Origin: Flavobacteriales bacterium
GTDB taxonomy: Bacteria; Bacteroidota; Bacteroidia; NS11-12g; UBA955
Assembly (NCBI GenBank): GCA_947447955.1
Contig: CANFLS010000011.1
Span: forward strand, 1 to 64,000
Direction of reading: 5' to 3'
DNA length: 64,000 bases
Shown here one piece after another: positions 18,547-27,737 of the stretch. Position 1 is the stretch's first letter. Every line of letters starts with the position of its first letter. Position numbers and translations under genes: made by a program. The notes below the pieces were generated by a model. That model had not been told where the DNA came from and did no database searches. It saw only the letters and a program-made list of their open reading frames with translations.

Positions 18547-20436
18547 TTAAGGCATTATTCTAACAACAGGGTATCTCTTATGGGTTGGCTCATAATACAC
18601 TGAATTTTTGTAAACAAAATCCAACTGAGCGCCTCCATCTTTGGCAAATGCAAGATCATTTTTGCGTTTTAATTCAAGTTTCTTCCTTAATTCAGGGTTT
18701 GCCTTTAAAATTTCGGCAGCCTTATCTTCGAAAACATAGGCACTATACCCTTCTTTTTGTTGCAAAATGCCATCAAAAAAGTTCCAACAGAAATAACTAT
18801 CCGGTGATTTAGGTTCCAATGTTGCAGCTAAAAATGCAGAGTTTCTAGAATTCACGCGTATCAACCTATCTCCTGCTCTCAAAGCTACCTTCATCATTGT
18901 GTCTTTGGTTTTTACTTGTGAATGCAAATAATGTCCCTCATAAGGCTCTTTAACCGTATTGTAATCTACAATGTAACTCACTTTGCAAAGCATAACAGTA
19001 TCTTCCACGATTGTGTTGTATTTGATATTGTTAAGATCCACCCTTTCCAAGACTTCCTTATATGCATAGGGAATAACATAGGCTTGAGGCATTTCAACCG
19101 AATCGGTTGGAATATAATGATTATAATACTTGAGCAAAATAGTTTTAGGTTTTGTTCTATCGTAATACAATCTAGGAAAACCAGAGACTTCACTTGTCTT
19201 GTAGCCAAATTCATATCCCAAAAAATCAATCATCTCAAATTTTGATTGATCAAGTTTAAACTGTGTATATGCCAATTGCTTTGATTTGAAATCAAATCCA
19301 AAATCAGCCTTTGACCTTGACAAATTCTCTCGAACCTTATCGGAACTTATACAACTAACAAAAGACTCTAAGAATGCCTTTGTGGCATCAACCCTTTTAT
19401 TAAAAGGTTTTAACATGTGGGTTTCAACTGTAAAACCTATTGTATGATTCAGAGCAGCCCATCCAGTAGCAAATCTTGGAGATTCATAAAAACCAACCAA
19501 ACCGCTGTCGGGAACTTCTTGCATTGTATTTACATACGGCGATGTTGGATAGCCGATTCTTTTGAGGGACAATTTCAACATTGTATCTACCATCAAAGTA
19601 TTTTTTACCAAGTACTGAGGTAATTTTTCAACCCTGGTATGAAAGTAAGTGAGTGTATATTGGTAATCTGCACCATTCGAAGTGTGATTATCAATGAAAT
19701 AATCGAATTTTTCTTTGGCCATAAAACCCACCAAAGTTTTAGCATTGCGGCTATCCATTTTAATAAAATCACGGTTCAAATCTAAGTTTTTGGCATTCCC
19801 TCTAAATCCATATTCAACGGGTCCATCTTGATTGGCTCTTGACGTTCCACTTCTATTGATAGTGCCATCAACGTTGTATTGAAGTATGATATAAATGTCG
19901 ATATTCCTATAAACATCTTTCTCAAACCTCAATTGCTTTGTTAAAATATCCCTAGCAAACATCATGCTCGCGTCTGTCCCTTCTGGTTCACCAGGATGGA
20001 TATTGTTATTGATCAATAATTTAATTGGGTTACTCTGTTTTTGAGGGATCCTTTTGCCGTATTCAATTCTACCATCCGGAAATACATCTTCGGCATTCAT
20101 TAAAATCATCCCAGGTAAGATATGAAAACAATAAATTGGCAAACCTGCGTCGCTATTGCCAATGTTCAATAACTCGGTATTGGGAAAAGAACGGTGCAAC
20201 TTCTTATACCAATTCACCGCTTCGTCATAGGTTGCGGTTTTTGTAAAATTACTTAATTCGTACGGAGTTTTATGATATTCTGGAGATTGATTGTCAATTT
20301 CCCCAACATCAACGGAAGGAACAATAAAAACAGGTTGGTTTTTTGTTTTCTTAGAGTTGTTTTTATTTTTCTTAGGCTGACCTATAATAAAAGAAAATTG
20401 CACAAAAGCAATTACTATAAGCACCCACTTTTTCAT
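18547..20436 (-). CDS. Secreted M14-family zinc carboxypeptidase
   Basis: 629 residues with signal peptide KWVLIVIAFVQFSFIIGQ. The M14 metal motif HPGEPEGTD (HxxE) appears in NNNIHPGEPEGTDASMM, the substrate Arg/Asn region in RGNAKNLDLNRDF, the third ligand in FIDNHTSNGAD, and the catalytic Glu in GFTVETHMLK. It would cleave C-terminal residues or peptidoglycan stem peptides outside the cytoplasmic membrane; substrate unknown. About 240 residues after the catalytic domain are unassigned and extend to the C-terminus without a T9SS tail. Its ATG overlaps the DUF4293 stop by 4 bp. Confidence 0.85.
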   Translation of the reverse strand: MKKWVLIVIAFVQFSFIIGQPKKNKNNSKKTKNQPVFIVPSVDVGEIDNQSPEYHKTPYELSNFTKTATYDEAVNWYKKLHRSFPNTELLNIGNSDAGLPIYCFHILPGMILMNAEDVFPDGRIEYGKRIPQKQSNPIKLLINNNIHPGEPEGTDASMMFARDILTKQLRFEKDVYRNIDIYIILQYNVDGTINRSGTSRANQDGPVEYGFRGNAKNLDLNRDFIKMDSRNAKTLVGFMAKEKFDYFIDNHTSNGADYQYTLTYFHTRVEKLPQYLVKNTLMVDTMLKLSLKRIGYPTSPYVNTMQEVPDSGLVGFYESPRFATGWAALNHTIGFTVETHMLKPFNKRVDATKAFLESFVSCISSDKVRENLSRSKADFGFDFKSKQLAYTQFKLDQSKFEMIDFLGYEFGYKTSEVSGFPRLYYDRTKPKTILLKYYNHYIPTDSVEMPQAYVIPYAYKEVLERVDLNNIKYNTIVEDTVMLCKVSYIVDYNTVKEPYEGHYLHSQVKTKDTMMKVALRAGDRLIRVNSRNSAFLAATLEPKSPDSYFCWNFFDGILQQKEGYSAYVFEDKAAEILKANPELRKKLELKRKNDLAFAKDGGAQLDFVYKNSVYYEPTHKRYPVVRIMP

Positions 20437-20924
20437 CGGATTCTATCCATGCTTTGAACCAAGCGCTCGTCGTGTCTAATTCCCAAATATGCCAATACTG
20501 AAAAAACAAACATCAATAATGGCCAAACAATTTGATATCCCAATGTGGTTGACATAGCATTCATTTCAAACTGATTTTTGGTCATAAAATAATCTACCAA
20601 TAAGATTGCAAAAAATACAAATGCGCATAAAACCAGAATACCAACGGCCTTCAATTGAAGTTTTCTATTTCCGAATAAAAAGACATTCACAAGCGAACCC
20701 AATCCTACTAAAACCAGCAAAATCATATTCAACAACTTGTAACTGTAAACTGGAATTCTACTTTCAGTTGATACTGAAAATTGACTCCAATATTGCATTA
20801 AAACAGATTCAGGATTAAAGCCGTTTTTCATCCTAAATTCTGCATATATCGGATTTGAAAGCATCAATAACAATGCAATTGCAAAAATTAAAAATAAATA
20901 GAGTGTTTGGATGCGTTGTATCAT
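20433..20924 (-). CDS. DUF4293 family membrane protein
   Basis: 163 residues with four hydrophobic helices. The opening MIQRIQTLYLFLIF and the ending DERLVQSMDRIR are the conserved ends of DUF4293, a Bacteroidota-restricted inner-membrane family of unknown function. It precedes the M14 peptidase with a 4-bp overlap. A perfect -7 element TATCTTTG (20936-20929, minus strand) stands 4 nt before the ATG, so the gene is probably read from a leaderless transcript starting in the 20-nt gap behind the histidine kinase gene. Confidence 0.88.
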   Translation of the reverse strand: MIQRIQTLYLFLIFAIALLLMLSNPIYAEFRMKNGFNPESVLMQYWSQFSVSTESRIPVYSYKLLNMILLVLVGLGSLVNVFLFGNRKLQLKAVGILVLCAFVFFAILLVDYFMTKNQFEMNAMSTTLGYQIVWPLLMFVFSVLAYLGIRHDERLVQSMDRIR

Positions 20925-20928
20925 AATT

Positions 20929-20936
20929 CAAAGATA
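20929..20936 (-). promoter_or_regulatory. -7 element (TATCTTTG) of DUF4293-M14
   Basis: Exact TAnnTTTG on the minus strand, separated from the ATG at 20924 by only AATT. No TTG at the -33 distance was found. Confidence 0.6.
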
Positions 20937-20944
20937 AATTTTGT

Positions 20945-22129
20945 TTAAGTATTTCCTGCTAAAATAATTCTAAATGTTGTTTTTACAAATGGATTGCTCT
21001 CCTTTACAAAGATTTGTCCTTTGTGATAATCTTCAATAATGCGCTTCGCCAATGACAATCCCAATCCCCAACCGCGTTTCTTAGTTGTAAATCCCGGCTT
21101 AAAAATATCGGTCATTTGATTTCTCTGAATTCCCTTCCCGTTGTCTATAAAATCAATAATTACTTTTTGATTGCGCACATAAACTTTAAATAACAATTCA
21201 CCCCTTCCTTCCATGGCATCAATGCTATTTTTAATTAAATTTTCAACAACCCAATTGAACAAGTTGACGTTTATTTTGGAGTACACATTGTGATTTGAGA
21301 GTTGAACATCAAAATGCACATTTGCACCCGATCTAGTTCGCATATACGCAATTGAATCATGAAGAACTTGATTTAATTCAACTTCCTCAAGAATAGGCTC
21401 AGAACCAATTTTAGAAAAACGTTCGGTGATTATTTTCAATCGGTCAATATCTTTCCGCATTTCAACCGGCGCATTTTCAGGAATAATATCCATTTCTAAA
21501 CACTCAACCCAGCCCATCAAACTCGAAATTGGGGTACCCAATTGATGTGCGGTTTCTTTGGCCAATCCTACCCACACTTGATTTTGTTCACTTCTCGTAG
21601 AATATGAAAATGCAAAATAACTCACCAACATGAATAACGCCACAATTCCCAAAACAACATAAGGATAATAGGCCAACTGCTTTAAAACAGTACTCTTGCC
21701 ATAATAAACTTTATAGACTGTTTTTTCATCAATTGGAATATCTATTGGCTCATTTTCTACTTTGAATTCTTCAATCTTTAATTTTAACTTAGCATCTGAA
21801 ATTTTATCTTTAGGCCTATCCGATTTTTCAAGATTAATGTGTTGAATCACCCTTCCAGTTTCACTCACCAATATGGCAGGAATGGTGGTATTCGATTGAA
21901 TAATGGTCAAATGAAACCCGAGATCACCTTCACTATTGGGATCAGATAAAATATGCTCTGCATCAGCCCAAATCTGCATTTTTTTCGTTTCTTCTGCAGC
22001 AATTTTATTCACCAATCTTTGCGATAAAAACAACGTAAAAATACTGATCAATACTGCCAAAAGCAATAAAATAATCTTTACAATTCGCTTTAATTCAAAT
22101 GCATTTATTTTTTGAAATCCAAACTTCAT
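20945..22129 (-). CDS. Orphan sensor histidine kinase
   Basis: 394 residues. TM helix 1 at about 16-36, a ~115-residue extracytoplasmic sensor region, TM helix 2 at about 155-176, then the kinase core. The H box is AKETAHQLGTPISSLMGW with phospho-acceptor His195, the N box NLIKNSIDAM, G1 DNGKGI, and the lid GFTTKKRGWGLGLSLAKRI. The AHQLGTP form of the H box (Gln-Leu-Gly after His) belongs to the HisKA-like group frequent in Bacteroidota. No response regulator lies nearby. It overlaps the chimeric glycosyltransferase by 4 bp and therefore belongs to the recR-glycosyltransferase operon. Confidence 0.9.
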   Translation of the reverse strand: MKFGFQKINAFELKRIVKIILLLLAVLISIFTLFLSQRLVNKIAAEETKKMQIWADAEHILSDPNSEGDLGFHLTIIQSNTTIPAILVSETGRVIQHINLEKSDRPKDKISDAKLKLKIEEFKVENEPIDIPIDEKTVYKVYYGKSTVLKQLAYYPYVVLGIVALFMLVSYFAFSYSTRSEQNQVWVGLAKETAHQLGTPISSLMGWVECLEMDIIPENAPVEMRKDIDRLKIITERFSKIGSEPILEEVELNQVLHDSIAYMRTRSGANVHFDVQLSNHNVYSKINVNLFNWVVENLIKNSIDAMEGRGELLFKVYVRNQKVIIDFIDNGKGIQRNQMTDIFKPGFTTKKRGWGLGLSLAKRIIEDYHKGQIFVKESNPFVKTTFRIILAGNT

Positions 22130-24078
22130 AAAGATTTATTAAAAATTGAATTCATCAACCTATTGAAATCTTTTGAAACATGGTATTCTTTTGCATATAA
22201 AAGATTTATATCGCCTTCGAATATTGTATTTTTCCAATTTCCACTAATTGAAAACACTCCATTTCTTAATTTTGGCAAATATTCTGATGATTTAGAATTT
22301 GAATAACTCACCCATGTTTTAAACCCAAATAATACATTTATAGTATTTCTCAGCATCAACTGAACAGAAGAATTAAATATTGCAAAAATTAAAGAAACAG
22401 GCAATGTGGCAATAATCAAACAAGAAAATAAAATATCAAAAATTCTCTTTCTTCTTTGTTGATGCAATTCGGCAAGTTCATATTTCACTTCAATCGTAAA
22501 CAATTCACCCGGGTCATTTTTAGAACTTGAACCAATGATTGATTCGCCTTTATCGGGTGCAATTTTCAATTGAATTCCAGATTTCGCAAACTGCGACATG
22601 GTTTTCATGATTTCCGAGGCAGCCACGTCTTTACCACTGAAAATCACCAAATTTGATTTGTAAATTTCAATAATTTCAGAAAGTTGGTGAATGCCACCCA
22701 AAAAACCTTCAGTTCTATCAGCAGTTGGCAATACCCAACCCAACATATGGTGATTCACTTGGCTTCTATTCAAAAGCTCTTGAATTCGGGTTGCTTCCGT
22801 TTCACTACCAACAATAATAATTCGCTTTTCTGAGTTTGCCGTTAGGTTAATTTCACCAAGTTTAAAAAATTGCGCAAGCAATCGAATGAAAAACAATATT
22901 CCCAGAGCCCAAGCCGAACCCAAGGCCAAAATAGCCCTAGAAAATTGTAGGCTTTTTGGCATAAATCCATAAACTACAAATAAGGCTATAGCTCCAATAA
23001 CTGCACCTCTAAGCAATCTTTTACCTTGAAAAGGCTTATCATATCCCCCAGAAATAAAAACAGCAAATAAAACAGCAAATGCATAAATGGGAATATGCAC
23101 TGCATAATATATTTCCGGATAAAATCCCCTTACAAACTTGTGGTATAATTCCCAATATTTGGCAATTCCCAGATAGCCTAAGTAAATACCAATAAAATCT
23201 AATGCGGGTAAGAAAACGGATTGTACCCCTCTGAATAAAACTGCCAAACTTGCCCTAAAATAAATCGCTATTTTTATCCAAAAGGCAAACCAACCCGCCA
23301 TACGCTGAGAATAGTGTTTTTGAGCAAAAAGCACCATTGCGTTGTAAAAAACTTTTACATAATTCGCTGATTTCTTTTTGGTTGATTCTCCTTTATAATG
23401 AATGATGGTAGTATCTGCAAAATATACATTTTTAGATCCACCCAAAGTTATGCGATAGCTTAAATCAATATCCTCACCATACATGAAAAAGTCTTCATCT
23501 AACAATCCAACTTTATCAAGCACAGAGCAACGCATCATCATAAATGCACCCGACAAAACATCCACCTCGTGGGTTTCGTTTTCAGGTAAATATTTCATGT
23601 GGTACTTTCCAAAGTAACGTGACTTGGGAAACAAAGTAGCCAAACCTGTCATTTTGAAAAATGCTACTTTCGGAGTAGGCAATCCCCTTTTACTTTCAGG
23701 TAAAAAATTTCCTTTGCCATCAATCATCCTTACACCCAATCCACCGACATCTTGATGCTCGTCTAAATAATTCAGACATTTCGCCAATGAATCATCTTGC
23801 AAAACGGTATCAGGATTTAACAACAAAACGTACTCGCTTTGGCTATCTCTAATGGCCTGATTATTGGCTTTTGAAAAGCCAACATTAATTTTATTACAAA
23901 TGGTTTTAACCCAAGGAAATTTATCGGCAACCATTTCCATGCTGCCATCAACACTGTTATTATCAACCACCCAAACTTCCGTATCAATATTACTAATAGC
24001 CTTTTCCACAGAAACAAGTACTTGCTCTAGGAAGTGCTTTACATTGTAATTTACAATAACAATTGACAGTTTATGCAT
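22126..24078 (-). CDS. Chimeric GT2 glycosyltransferase with degenerate sugar-transferase-like C-terminus
   Basis: 650 residues. Residues 1-240 are a GT2 (GT-A) domain of the rhamnosyltransferase type: LSIVIVNYNVKHFLEQ, WVVDNNSVDGS, LNPDTVL, and FFMYGEDIDLSYRI. Then come several membrane helices (about 265-405), a Rossmann-like segment RIIIVGSETEATRIQELL near 420, and a final part beginning RRKRIFDILFSCLIIATLP that resembles the entry helix of polyprenyl-phosphate sugar transferases, but the catalytic loops with the KFRSM-type motif are absent. Probably a surface-polysaccharide enzyme. It starts 4 nt after recR and overlaps the kinase gene. Domain calls beyond GT2 are moderate. Confidence 0.8.
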   Translation of the reverse strand: MHKLSIVIVNYNVKHFLEQVLVSVEKAISNIDTEVWVVDNNSVDGSMEMVADKFPWVKTICNKINVGFSKANNQAIRDSQSEYVLLLNPDTVLQDDSLAKCLNYLDEHQDVGGLGVRMIDGKGNFLPESKRGLPTPKVAFFKMTGLATLFPKSRYFGKYHMKYLPENETHEVDVLSGAFMMMRCSVLDKVGLLDEDFFMYGEDIDLSYRITLGGSKNVYFADTTIIHYKGESTKKKSANYVKVFYNAMVLFAQKHYSQRMAGWFAFWIKIAIYFRASLAVLFRGVQSVFLPALDFIGIYLGYLGIAKYWELYHKFVRGFYPEIYYAVHIPIYAFAVLFAVFISGGYDKPFQGKRLLRGAVIGAIALFVVYGFMPKSLQFSRAILALGSAWALGILFFIRLLAQFFKLGEINLTANSEKRIIIVGSETEATRIQELLNRSQVNHHMLGWVLPTADRTEGFLGGIHQLSEIIEIYKSNLVIFSGKDVAASEIMKTMSQFAKSGIQLKIAPDKGESIIGSSSKNDPGELFTIEVKYELAELHQQRRKRIFDILFSCLIIATLPVSLIFAIFNSSVQLMLRNTINVLFGFKTWVSYSNSKSSEYLPKLRNGVFSISGNWKNTIFEGDINLLYAKEYHVSKDFNRLMNSIFNKSL

Positions 24079-24082
24079 GAAG

Positions 24083-24688
24083 TTAAATTGAGTAATTGGT
24101 TCGTTGAATTAAACTTCTACCCAAGGTAATTTCATCGGCGTATTCTATTTCACCACCAACGGCAATACCTCGAGCGATACATGTAATTTTCACGGGAAGA
24201 TGTTGTAATTTTTTTGCAATATAATACATAGTTGTATCACCTTCAACCGTTGCACTCAAAGCGAGTATGATTTCTGCAATTTGATTCTGTGAAACCCGAT
24301 CAACCAACTTTGAAATACTCAAATCATCGGGTCCAATTCCATCCATGGGAGAAATTAATCCCCCCAAAATATGATACTGACCTAAAAATTGAGACGTAGA
24401 TTCAATGGCCATTTGGTCAGAAAAATCTTCAACAACACAAATAATATCTGATTGACGCATTGGATTTGAGCAAATTGCACAAATTGGCGTGTCGCTTACA
24501 TTGCAACAATTTTCACACAAATGCAACTCCGTTTTCAACTTCATTAACGACTGAGCCAACACAGAAACCTCAGACTCTGGGCGCTTTAGCAAGTACATAA
24601 CCAAACGCAATGCCGTGCGCTTTCCAATACCTGGAAAACCCGACAATGATTCTACTGCTTTTTCAACAATTGACGATGTAAATTGCAC
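24083..24688 (-). CDS. recR: Recombination mediator protein RecR
   Basis: 201 residues; loads RecA at gaps together with RecO/RecF. The N-terminal HhH region has GFPGIGKRTALRL, the Cys4 zinc finger is CENCCNVSDTPICAIC, the Toprim domain contains CVVEDFSDQMAIE, and the C-terminal Walker-like IARGIAVGGEIEYADE is present. The start codon is GTG at 24688, 5 nt after a -7-like TATTTTCG (24701-24694, minus), so initiation may be leaderless on GTG. The glycosyltransferase and histidine kinase follow in the same operon. Confidence 0.96.
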   Translation of the reverse strand: MQFTSSIVEKAVESLSGFPGIGKRTALRLVMYLLKRPESEVSVLAQSLMKLKTELHLCENCCNVSDTPICAICSNPMRQSDIICVVEDFSDQMAIESTSQFLGQYHILGGLISPMDGIGPDDLSISKLVDRVSQNQIAEIILALSATVEGDTTMYYIAKKLQHLPVKITCIARGIAVGGEIEYADEITLGRSLIQRTNYSI

Positions 24689-24693
24689 AACTG

Positions 24694-24701
24694 CGAAAAT
24701 A
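24694..24701 (-). promoter_or_regulatory. -7-like element (TATTTTCG) of the recR operon
   Basis: One mismatch from TAnnTTTG (C for T at position 7), ending 5 nt before the recR GTG. Lies back to back with the panD promoter in a 73-bp divergent gap. Confidence 0.45.
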
Positions 24702-24746
24702 CATCAAACATTATATGTATTTGATTGCGATTACATTTTTTAAATT

Positions 24747-24754
24747 TAACTTTG
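24747..24754 (+). promoter_or_regulatory. -7 element of panD (TAACTTTG)
   Basis: Exact TAnnTTTG ending 7 nt before ATG 24762, with TTG at 24725-24727 (19-nt spacer) as a well placed -33 box. Confidence 0.7.
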
Positions 24755-24761
24755 CACCAAC

Positions 24762-25109
24762 ATGTACATCGAAGTACTTCAAGCTAAAATTCATAATGTC
24801 CGTTTAACTCAAACTGAATTAAACTATACGGGCAGTATCACCATTGACATGGACCTAGTTGATGCAGCGGGAATGATTCCTAACCAAAAAGTACTCATTG
24901 TTAACAATAACAATGGCGAACGTTTTGAAACATACATTATTGCCGGAGAACGTGGTTCTGGAATTATTGGACTTAATGGCGCTGCAGCAAGAAAAGGCCA
25001 AAAGGGTGATGAACTCATTATCATGACCTTTATTTCAATGGAATTGGAAAAAGCTAAGCAGCATCAACCCAACAATATCTTTCCAGACCAATACAACAAA
25101 CTAACCTAA
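24762..25109 (+). CDS. panD: Aspartate 1-decarboxylase precursor
   Basis: Pyruvoyl enzyme that makes beta-alanine for pantothenate and CoA. The self-cleavage site is intact: Tyr22-Thr23-Gly24-Ser25, Ser25 becoming the pyruvoyl group. Lys9 (LQAKIH) and the Arg of GERGSG match substrate-binding positions, and NGAAARKGQKGDELIIM is the conserved C-terminal half. Length 115 is normal. First gene of a (+) operon containing a YbhN-like protein, rfaE2, a GT2, a lamin-tail protein and prmC. panB and panC are not in the window. Confidence 0.96.
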   Translation: MYIEVLQAKIHNVRLTQTELNYTGSITIDMDLVDAAGMIPNQKVLIVNNNNGERFETYIIAGERGSGIIGLNGAAARKGQKGDELIIMTFISMELEKAKQHQPNNIFPDQYNKLT

Positions 25110-25115
25110 ATCAAT

Positions 25116-26090
25116 TTGAAAAAACATATTTCCACCATCATCATGATTGCTTTAGCAATTGTGGTATTTGCTTTTATTGGATATTCAATGGACCTTAAGT
25201 CTACATGGGAATCCATTAAAAAAGCCAATTTCTACATGATTGGTTTGGGTAGCGTTACCATGCTTATTGCTCATTTTCTGCGTGGTTACCGTTGGAATAT
25301 GCTCACAGAAACAGCAAATATCAAACTCAACCACAGAAGATCATTTTATTCTGTAATGACAGGATATTTGGTAAATACGGCCACTTCTAGAGGTGGTGAA
25401 GTTGTACGTTGTGCGTTAACTGCCAAAAGTGAAAAAGCACCAGTTGAAACTTTAATTGGAACAGTCATCACCGAGAGAATAGCCGATTTGGTTTTTATGC
25501 TCGTTTTGGGAATTCTTTGCGTTTGTATACAATTTGATCAGTTTTACGGATTTATAAATCAAAATATTTTGACGCCATTGGCAGAAAATCCTATGATAAT
25601 TGTAATCATTATACTTGCAATTATTGGTGGTTGGTTCATTATTAAAAGAATTACCAAAAATAAAAAAGACAATAAAGATTCACTTTTAGGTCGTTTACTT
25701 ATTGGTATGAAGAGTATTCTAAATTTAAAAAATCCACTTTTATTTGCAATATTGTCGTTGGCAATTTGGATGGGTTATTGGATTGGAATGTATTTCCAAT
25801 TGCAGGCTCTAGACATAACCGTGCATTTTAATCTTGCAAACGCTTTGGGAATTTTAATGTTCTCTGCCATGGGAATTATTATTCCAATTCCAGGTGGTGC
25901 AGGTGTTTATGGAACAATTGCACTTGGACTTACTTTGATGTATGGCTTACCTACCAAAGAAGCTCAAACATTCTCAATATTCAACATCGCATTTTCAAAT
26001 ATTTTCCATATCACAATGGGCGCCATTTGCTATGGATTGTTGTTTTTTGAAATTCGTAAAATGGAATCCAAAAATGAAATCATCAAGTAA
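25116..26090 (+). CDS. YbhN/AglD-type (lysylphosphatidylglycerol synthase TM) membrane protein
   Basis: 324 residues with about eight to nine hydrophobic helices. The UPF0104 pattern is visible in SVMTGYLVNTATSRGGEVVRCA, the ETLIGTVITERIADL block, and the C-terminal IPIPGGAGVYGTI. Family members include MprF transmembrane domains and putative lipid or glycolipid flippase-like proteins; here there is no synthase domain. TTG at 25116, 6 nt after panD, gives a basic N-terminus (KKH) before the first helix and is preferred to the internal ATG at 25143. Its last 17 nt overlap the rfaE2 start. Confidence 0.82.
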   Translation: MKKHISTIIMIALAIVVFAFIGYSMDLKSTWESIKKANFYMIGLGSVTMLIAHFLRGYRWNMLTETANIKLNHRRSFYSVMTGYLVNTATSRGGEVVRCALTAKSEKAPVETLIGTVITERIADLVFMLVLGILCVCIQFDQFYGFINQNILTPLAENPMIIVIIILAIIGGWFIIKRITKNKKDNKDSLLGRLLIGMKSILNLKNPLLFAILSLAIWMGYWIGMYFQLQALDITVHFNLANALGILMFSAMGIIIPIPGGAGVYGTIALGLTLMYGLPTKEAQTFSIFNIAFSNIFHITMGAICYGLLFFEIRKMESKNEIIK

Positions 26091-26565
26091 AATTTGGGAA
26101 CACAATCAAATTGCAGGTGAAATTCAAAACCTAAGGGCAAGCGGTAATAAAATTGTTTTTACGAATGGTTGTTTTGACATTTTACATGCGGGACATGTTC
26201 AGTATCTTGAAGAAGCTTCAGAACTAGGCGATTTCCTTATTGTAGCATTAAATACAGATGAGTCTGTTCAACGATTAGACAAGTCTCCTGCCCGCCCATT
26301 GCAAAACGAATATTCTAGATGCCATGTTATGGCGTCTCTCGGTTTTGTTGGAGCAGTGGTACTATTTAATGAAGATACACCAAAAGAGATCATTGAAATC
26401 ATTACCCCAGATGTCCTTGTAAAAGGAGCAGATTACGAAATTTCAAATATTGTAGGTGCCGATTGGGTTTTAAAACATGGAGGCGAAGTCAAAACCATAG
26501 AATTTTTGCCAGGATTTTCTACTTCAGCCATTGAAAAAAAGATAATTGCAGCACATAAATTGTGA
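26074..26565 (+). CDS. rfaE2: D-glycero-beta-D-manno-heptose 1-phosphate adenylyltransferase
   Basis: 163-residue nucleotidyltransferase that adds AMP to heptose-1-phosphate for ADP-heptose, an LPS inner-core precursor. The signature is FTNGCFDILHAGHVQYLEEA (HxGH), followed by ALNTDESVQRL and the C-terminal FLPGFSTSAIEKKI. Only the adenylyltransferase half is present; the kinase (RfaE1/HldE-N) is not fused. ATG at 26074 lies inside the 3' end of the preceding gene, a 17-nt overlap; a longer in-frame extension upstream is only the shadow of that gene. It is followed by a GTGA overlap to the GT2 gene. Confidence 0.92.
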   Translation: MKSSSKIWEHNQIAGEIQNLRASGNKIVFTNGCFDILHAGHVQYLEEASELGDFLIVALNTDESVQRLDKSPARPLQNEYSRCHVMASLGFVGAVVLFNEDTPKEIIEIITPDVLVKGADYEISNIVGADWVLKHGGEVKTIEFLPGFSTSAIEKKIIAAHKL

Positions 26566-27737
26566 TCTCTTTCCTTCAAATATTATCACTATCTCAAAAT
26601 TTTTATCTTTTATTTTTATGGCTAATTTCTATACTGCTAATTGGCAAATACTTTTTTTCGTGGTACAAAATCGCTCAGTTTAATTCGACAAACTTCAAAG
26701 CCTCTAAAACTCATTCACTCAATGAAAAAGCGCCAAATATTTCGGTGATTATACCTTTCAGAAATGAGGCACATAGAATTATTCCACTTTTAAATTCAAT
26801 TCAAGAAACTGATTTTGAGGGACAAATTGAGTTTCTATTTATCAACGACCATAGTACAGACAATTCCAGTGAGGTTATTCAGAATCACGATACATTTCGA
26901 TCAAATAATTGCAAAATAATCAACCTTGAAAACGACAAGCATGGCAAAAAGGATGCATTAGAAATCGGAATTTCAAAAGCAGAAAACGAAATAATTATTA
27001 CCACCGATGCGGATTGTGTGTTAATGGCTTCTACCCTAAAAACGCTAACAAAAGCATTTATTGAAAAAAATGCAAATATGGGAATTGGACCTGTTTTTTT
27101 TAACACAACCAGATTTTCAATCCATCAGATTTATCAAAAAATTGAAAATACCGCATTAATTGCATTGGGATTTTATCAATTTGCGCAAAACAAACCAACC
27201 ATGGCAAATGGTGCCAATTTGATTTTTAAAAAGTCTATATTTCTAAAATTAAATCCGTTTGAAAATAATAGGAAAATTGCAGGAGGAGATGATATTTTCA
27301 CTTTAGAAGCCTTTTATAATTTCGATCAAACCAAAGTTATTTCTATTACAGATCCAAATGCGGCTATTTCAACAAATGTGCTTAATAGTTTGACTGAATT
27401 ATGGAAGCAAAGAATTAGATGGGTTAAAAAAACCGCATTTCAATCAACTTCAAATACTGAAAAATCGCAAAAATATTTGGCTATATTTTTCATGCTATTT
27501 TGGGGATTAACAATCATGGCATTGTACTATTCGTACTATGAAATCATGCTTATTCTTTGGATTGGAAAAGTTGCTGCCGACACAATTACCCTTAAAAAAA
27601 TATTCCAATCCTTTAAACAACCAATTTCAATTTTCGAAATTGTTGTGGCTTCGATTTTTCAAAATATTTTTATACCAATTTTGGGTATTTTTCACCCGTT
27701 CAGCAAAACAAATTGGAAACAAAGGGTTTATTCTTAG
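26562..27737 (+). CDS. Membrane GT2 family glycosyltransferase
   Basis: 391 residues from a GTG that overlaps the rfaE2 stop. One N-terminal helix, then the GT-A domain: ISVIIPFRNEAHRIIPLL, FLFINDHSTDNSSEV, the metal motif TTDADCVL, GGDDIFTLEAFY, and QRIRWVKK (Q/RxxRW type) that marks processive or polyprenyl-linked GT2 enzymes. Two to three helices close the protein. Position behind rfaE2 suggests an envelope glycan or lipid role; donor and acceptor are unknown. The 3' end overlaps the next gene, whose start is unclear. Confidence 0.87.
   Translation: MISFLQILSLSQNFYLLFLWLISILLIGKYFFSWYKIAQFNSTNFKASKTHSLNEKAPNISVIIPFRNEAHRIIPLLNSIQETDFEGQIEFLFINDHSTDNSSEVIQNHDTFRSNNCKIINLENDKHGKKDALEIGISKAENEIIITTDADCVLMASTLKTLTKAFIEKNANMGIGPVFFNTTRFSIHQIYQKIENTALIALGFYQFAQNKPTMANGANLIFKKSIFLKLNPFENNRKIAGGDDIFTLEAFYNFDQTKVISITDPNAAISTNVLNSLTELWKQRIRWVKKTAFQSTSNTEKSQKYLAIFFMLFWGLTIMALYYSYYEIMLILWIGKVAADTITLKKIFQSFKQPISIFEIVVASIFQNIFIPILGIFHPFSKTNWKQRVYS

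Noticed and set aside
25942-26073. 44-codon N-terminal extension of rfaE2
   Set aside because: It is the out-of-frame 3' end of the preceding membrane-protein gene; the conserved protein starts at ATG 26074.
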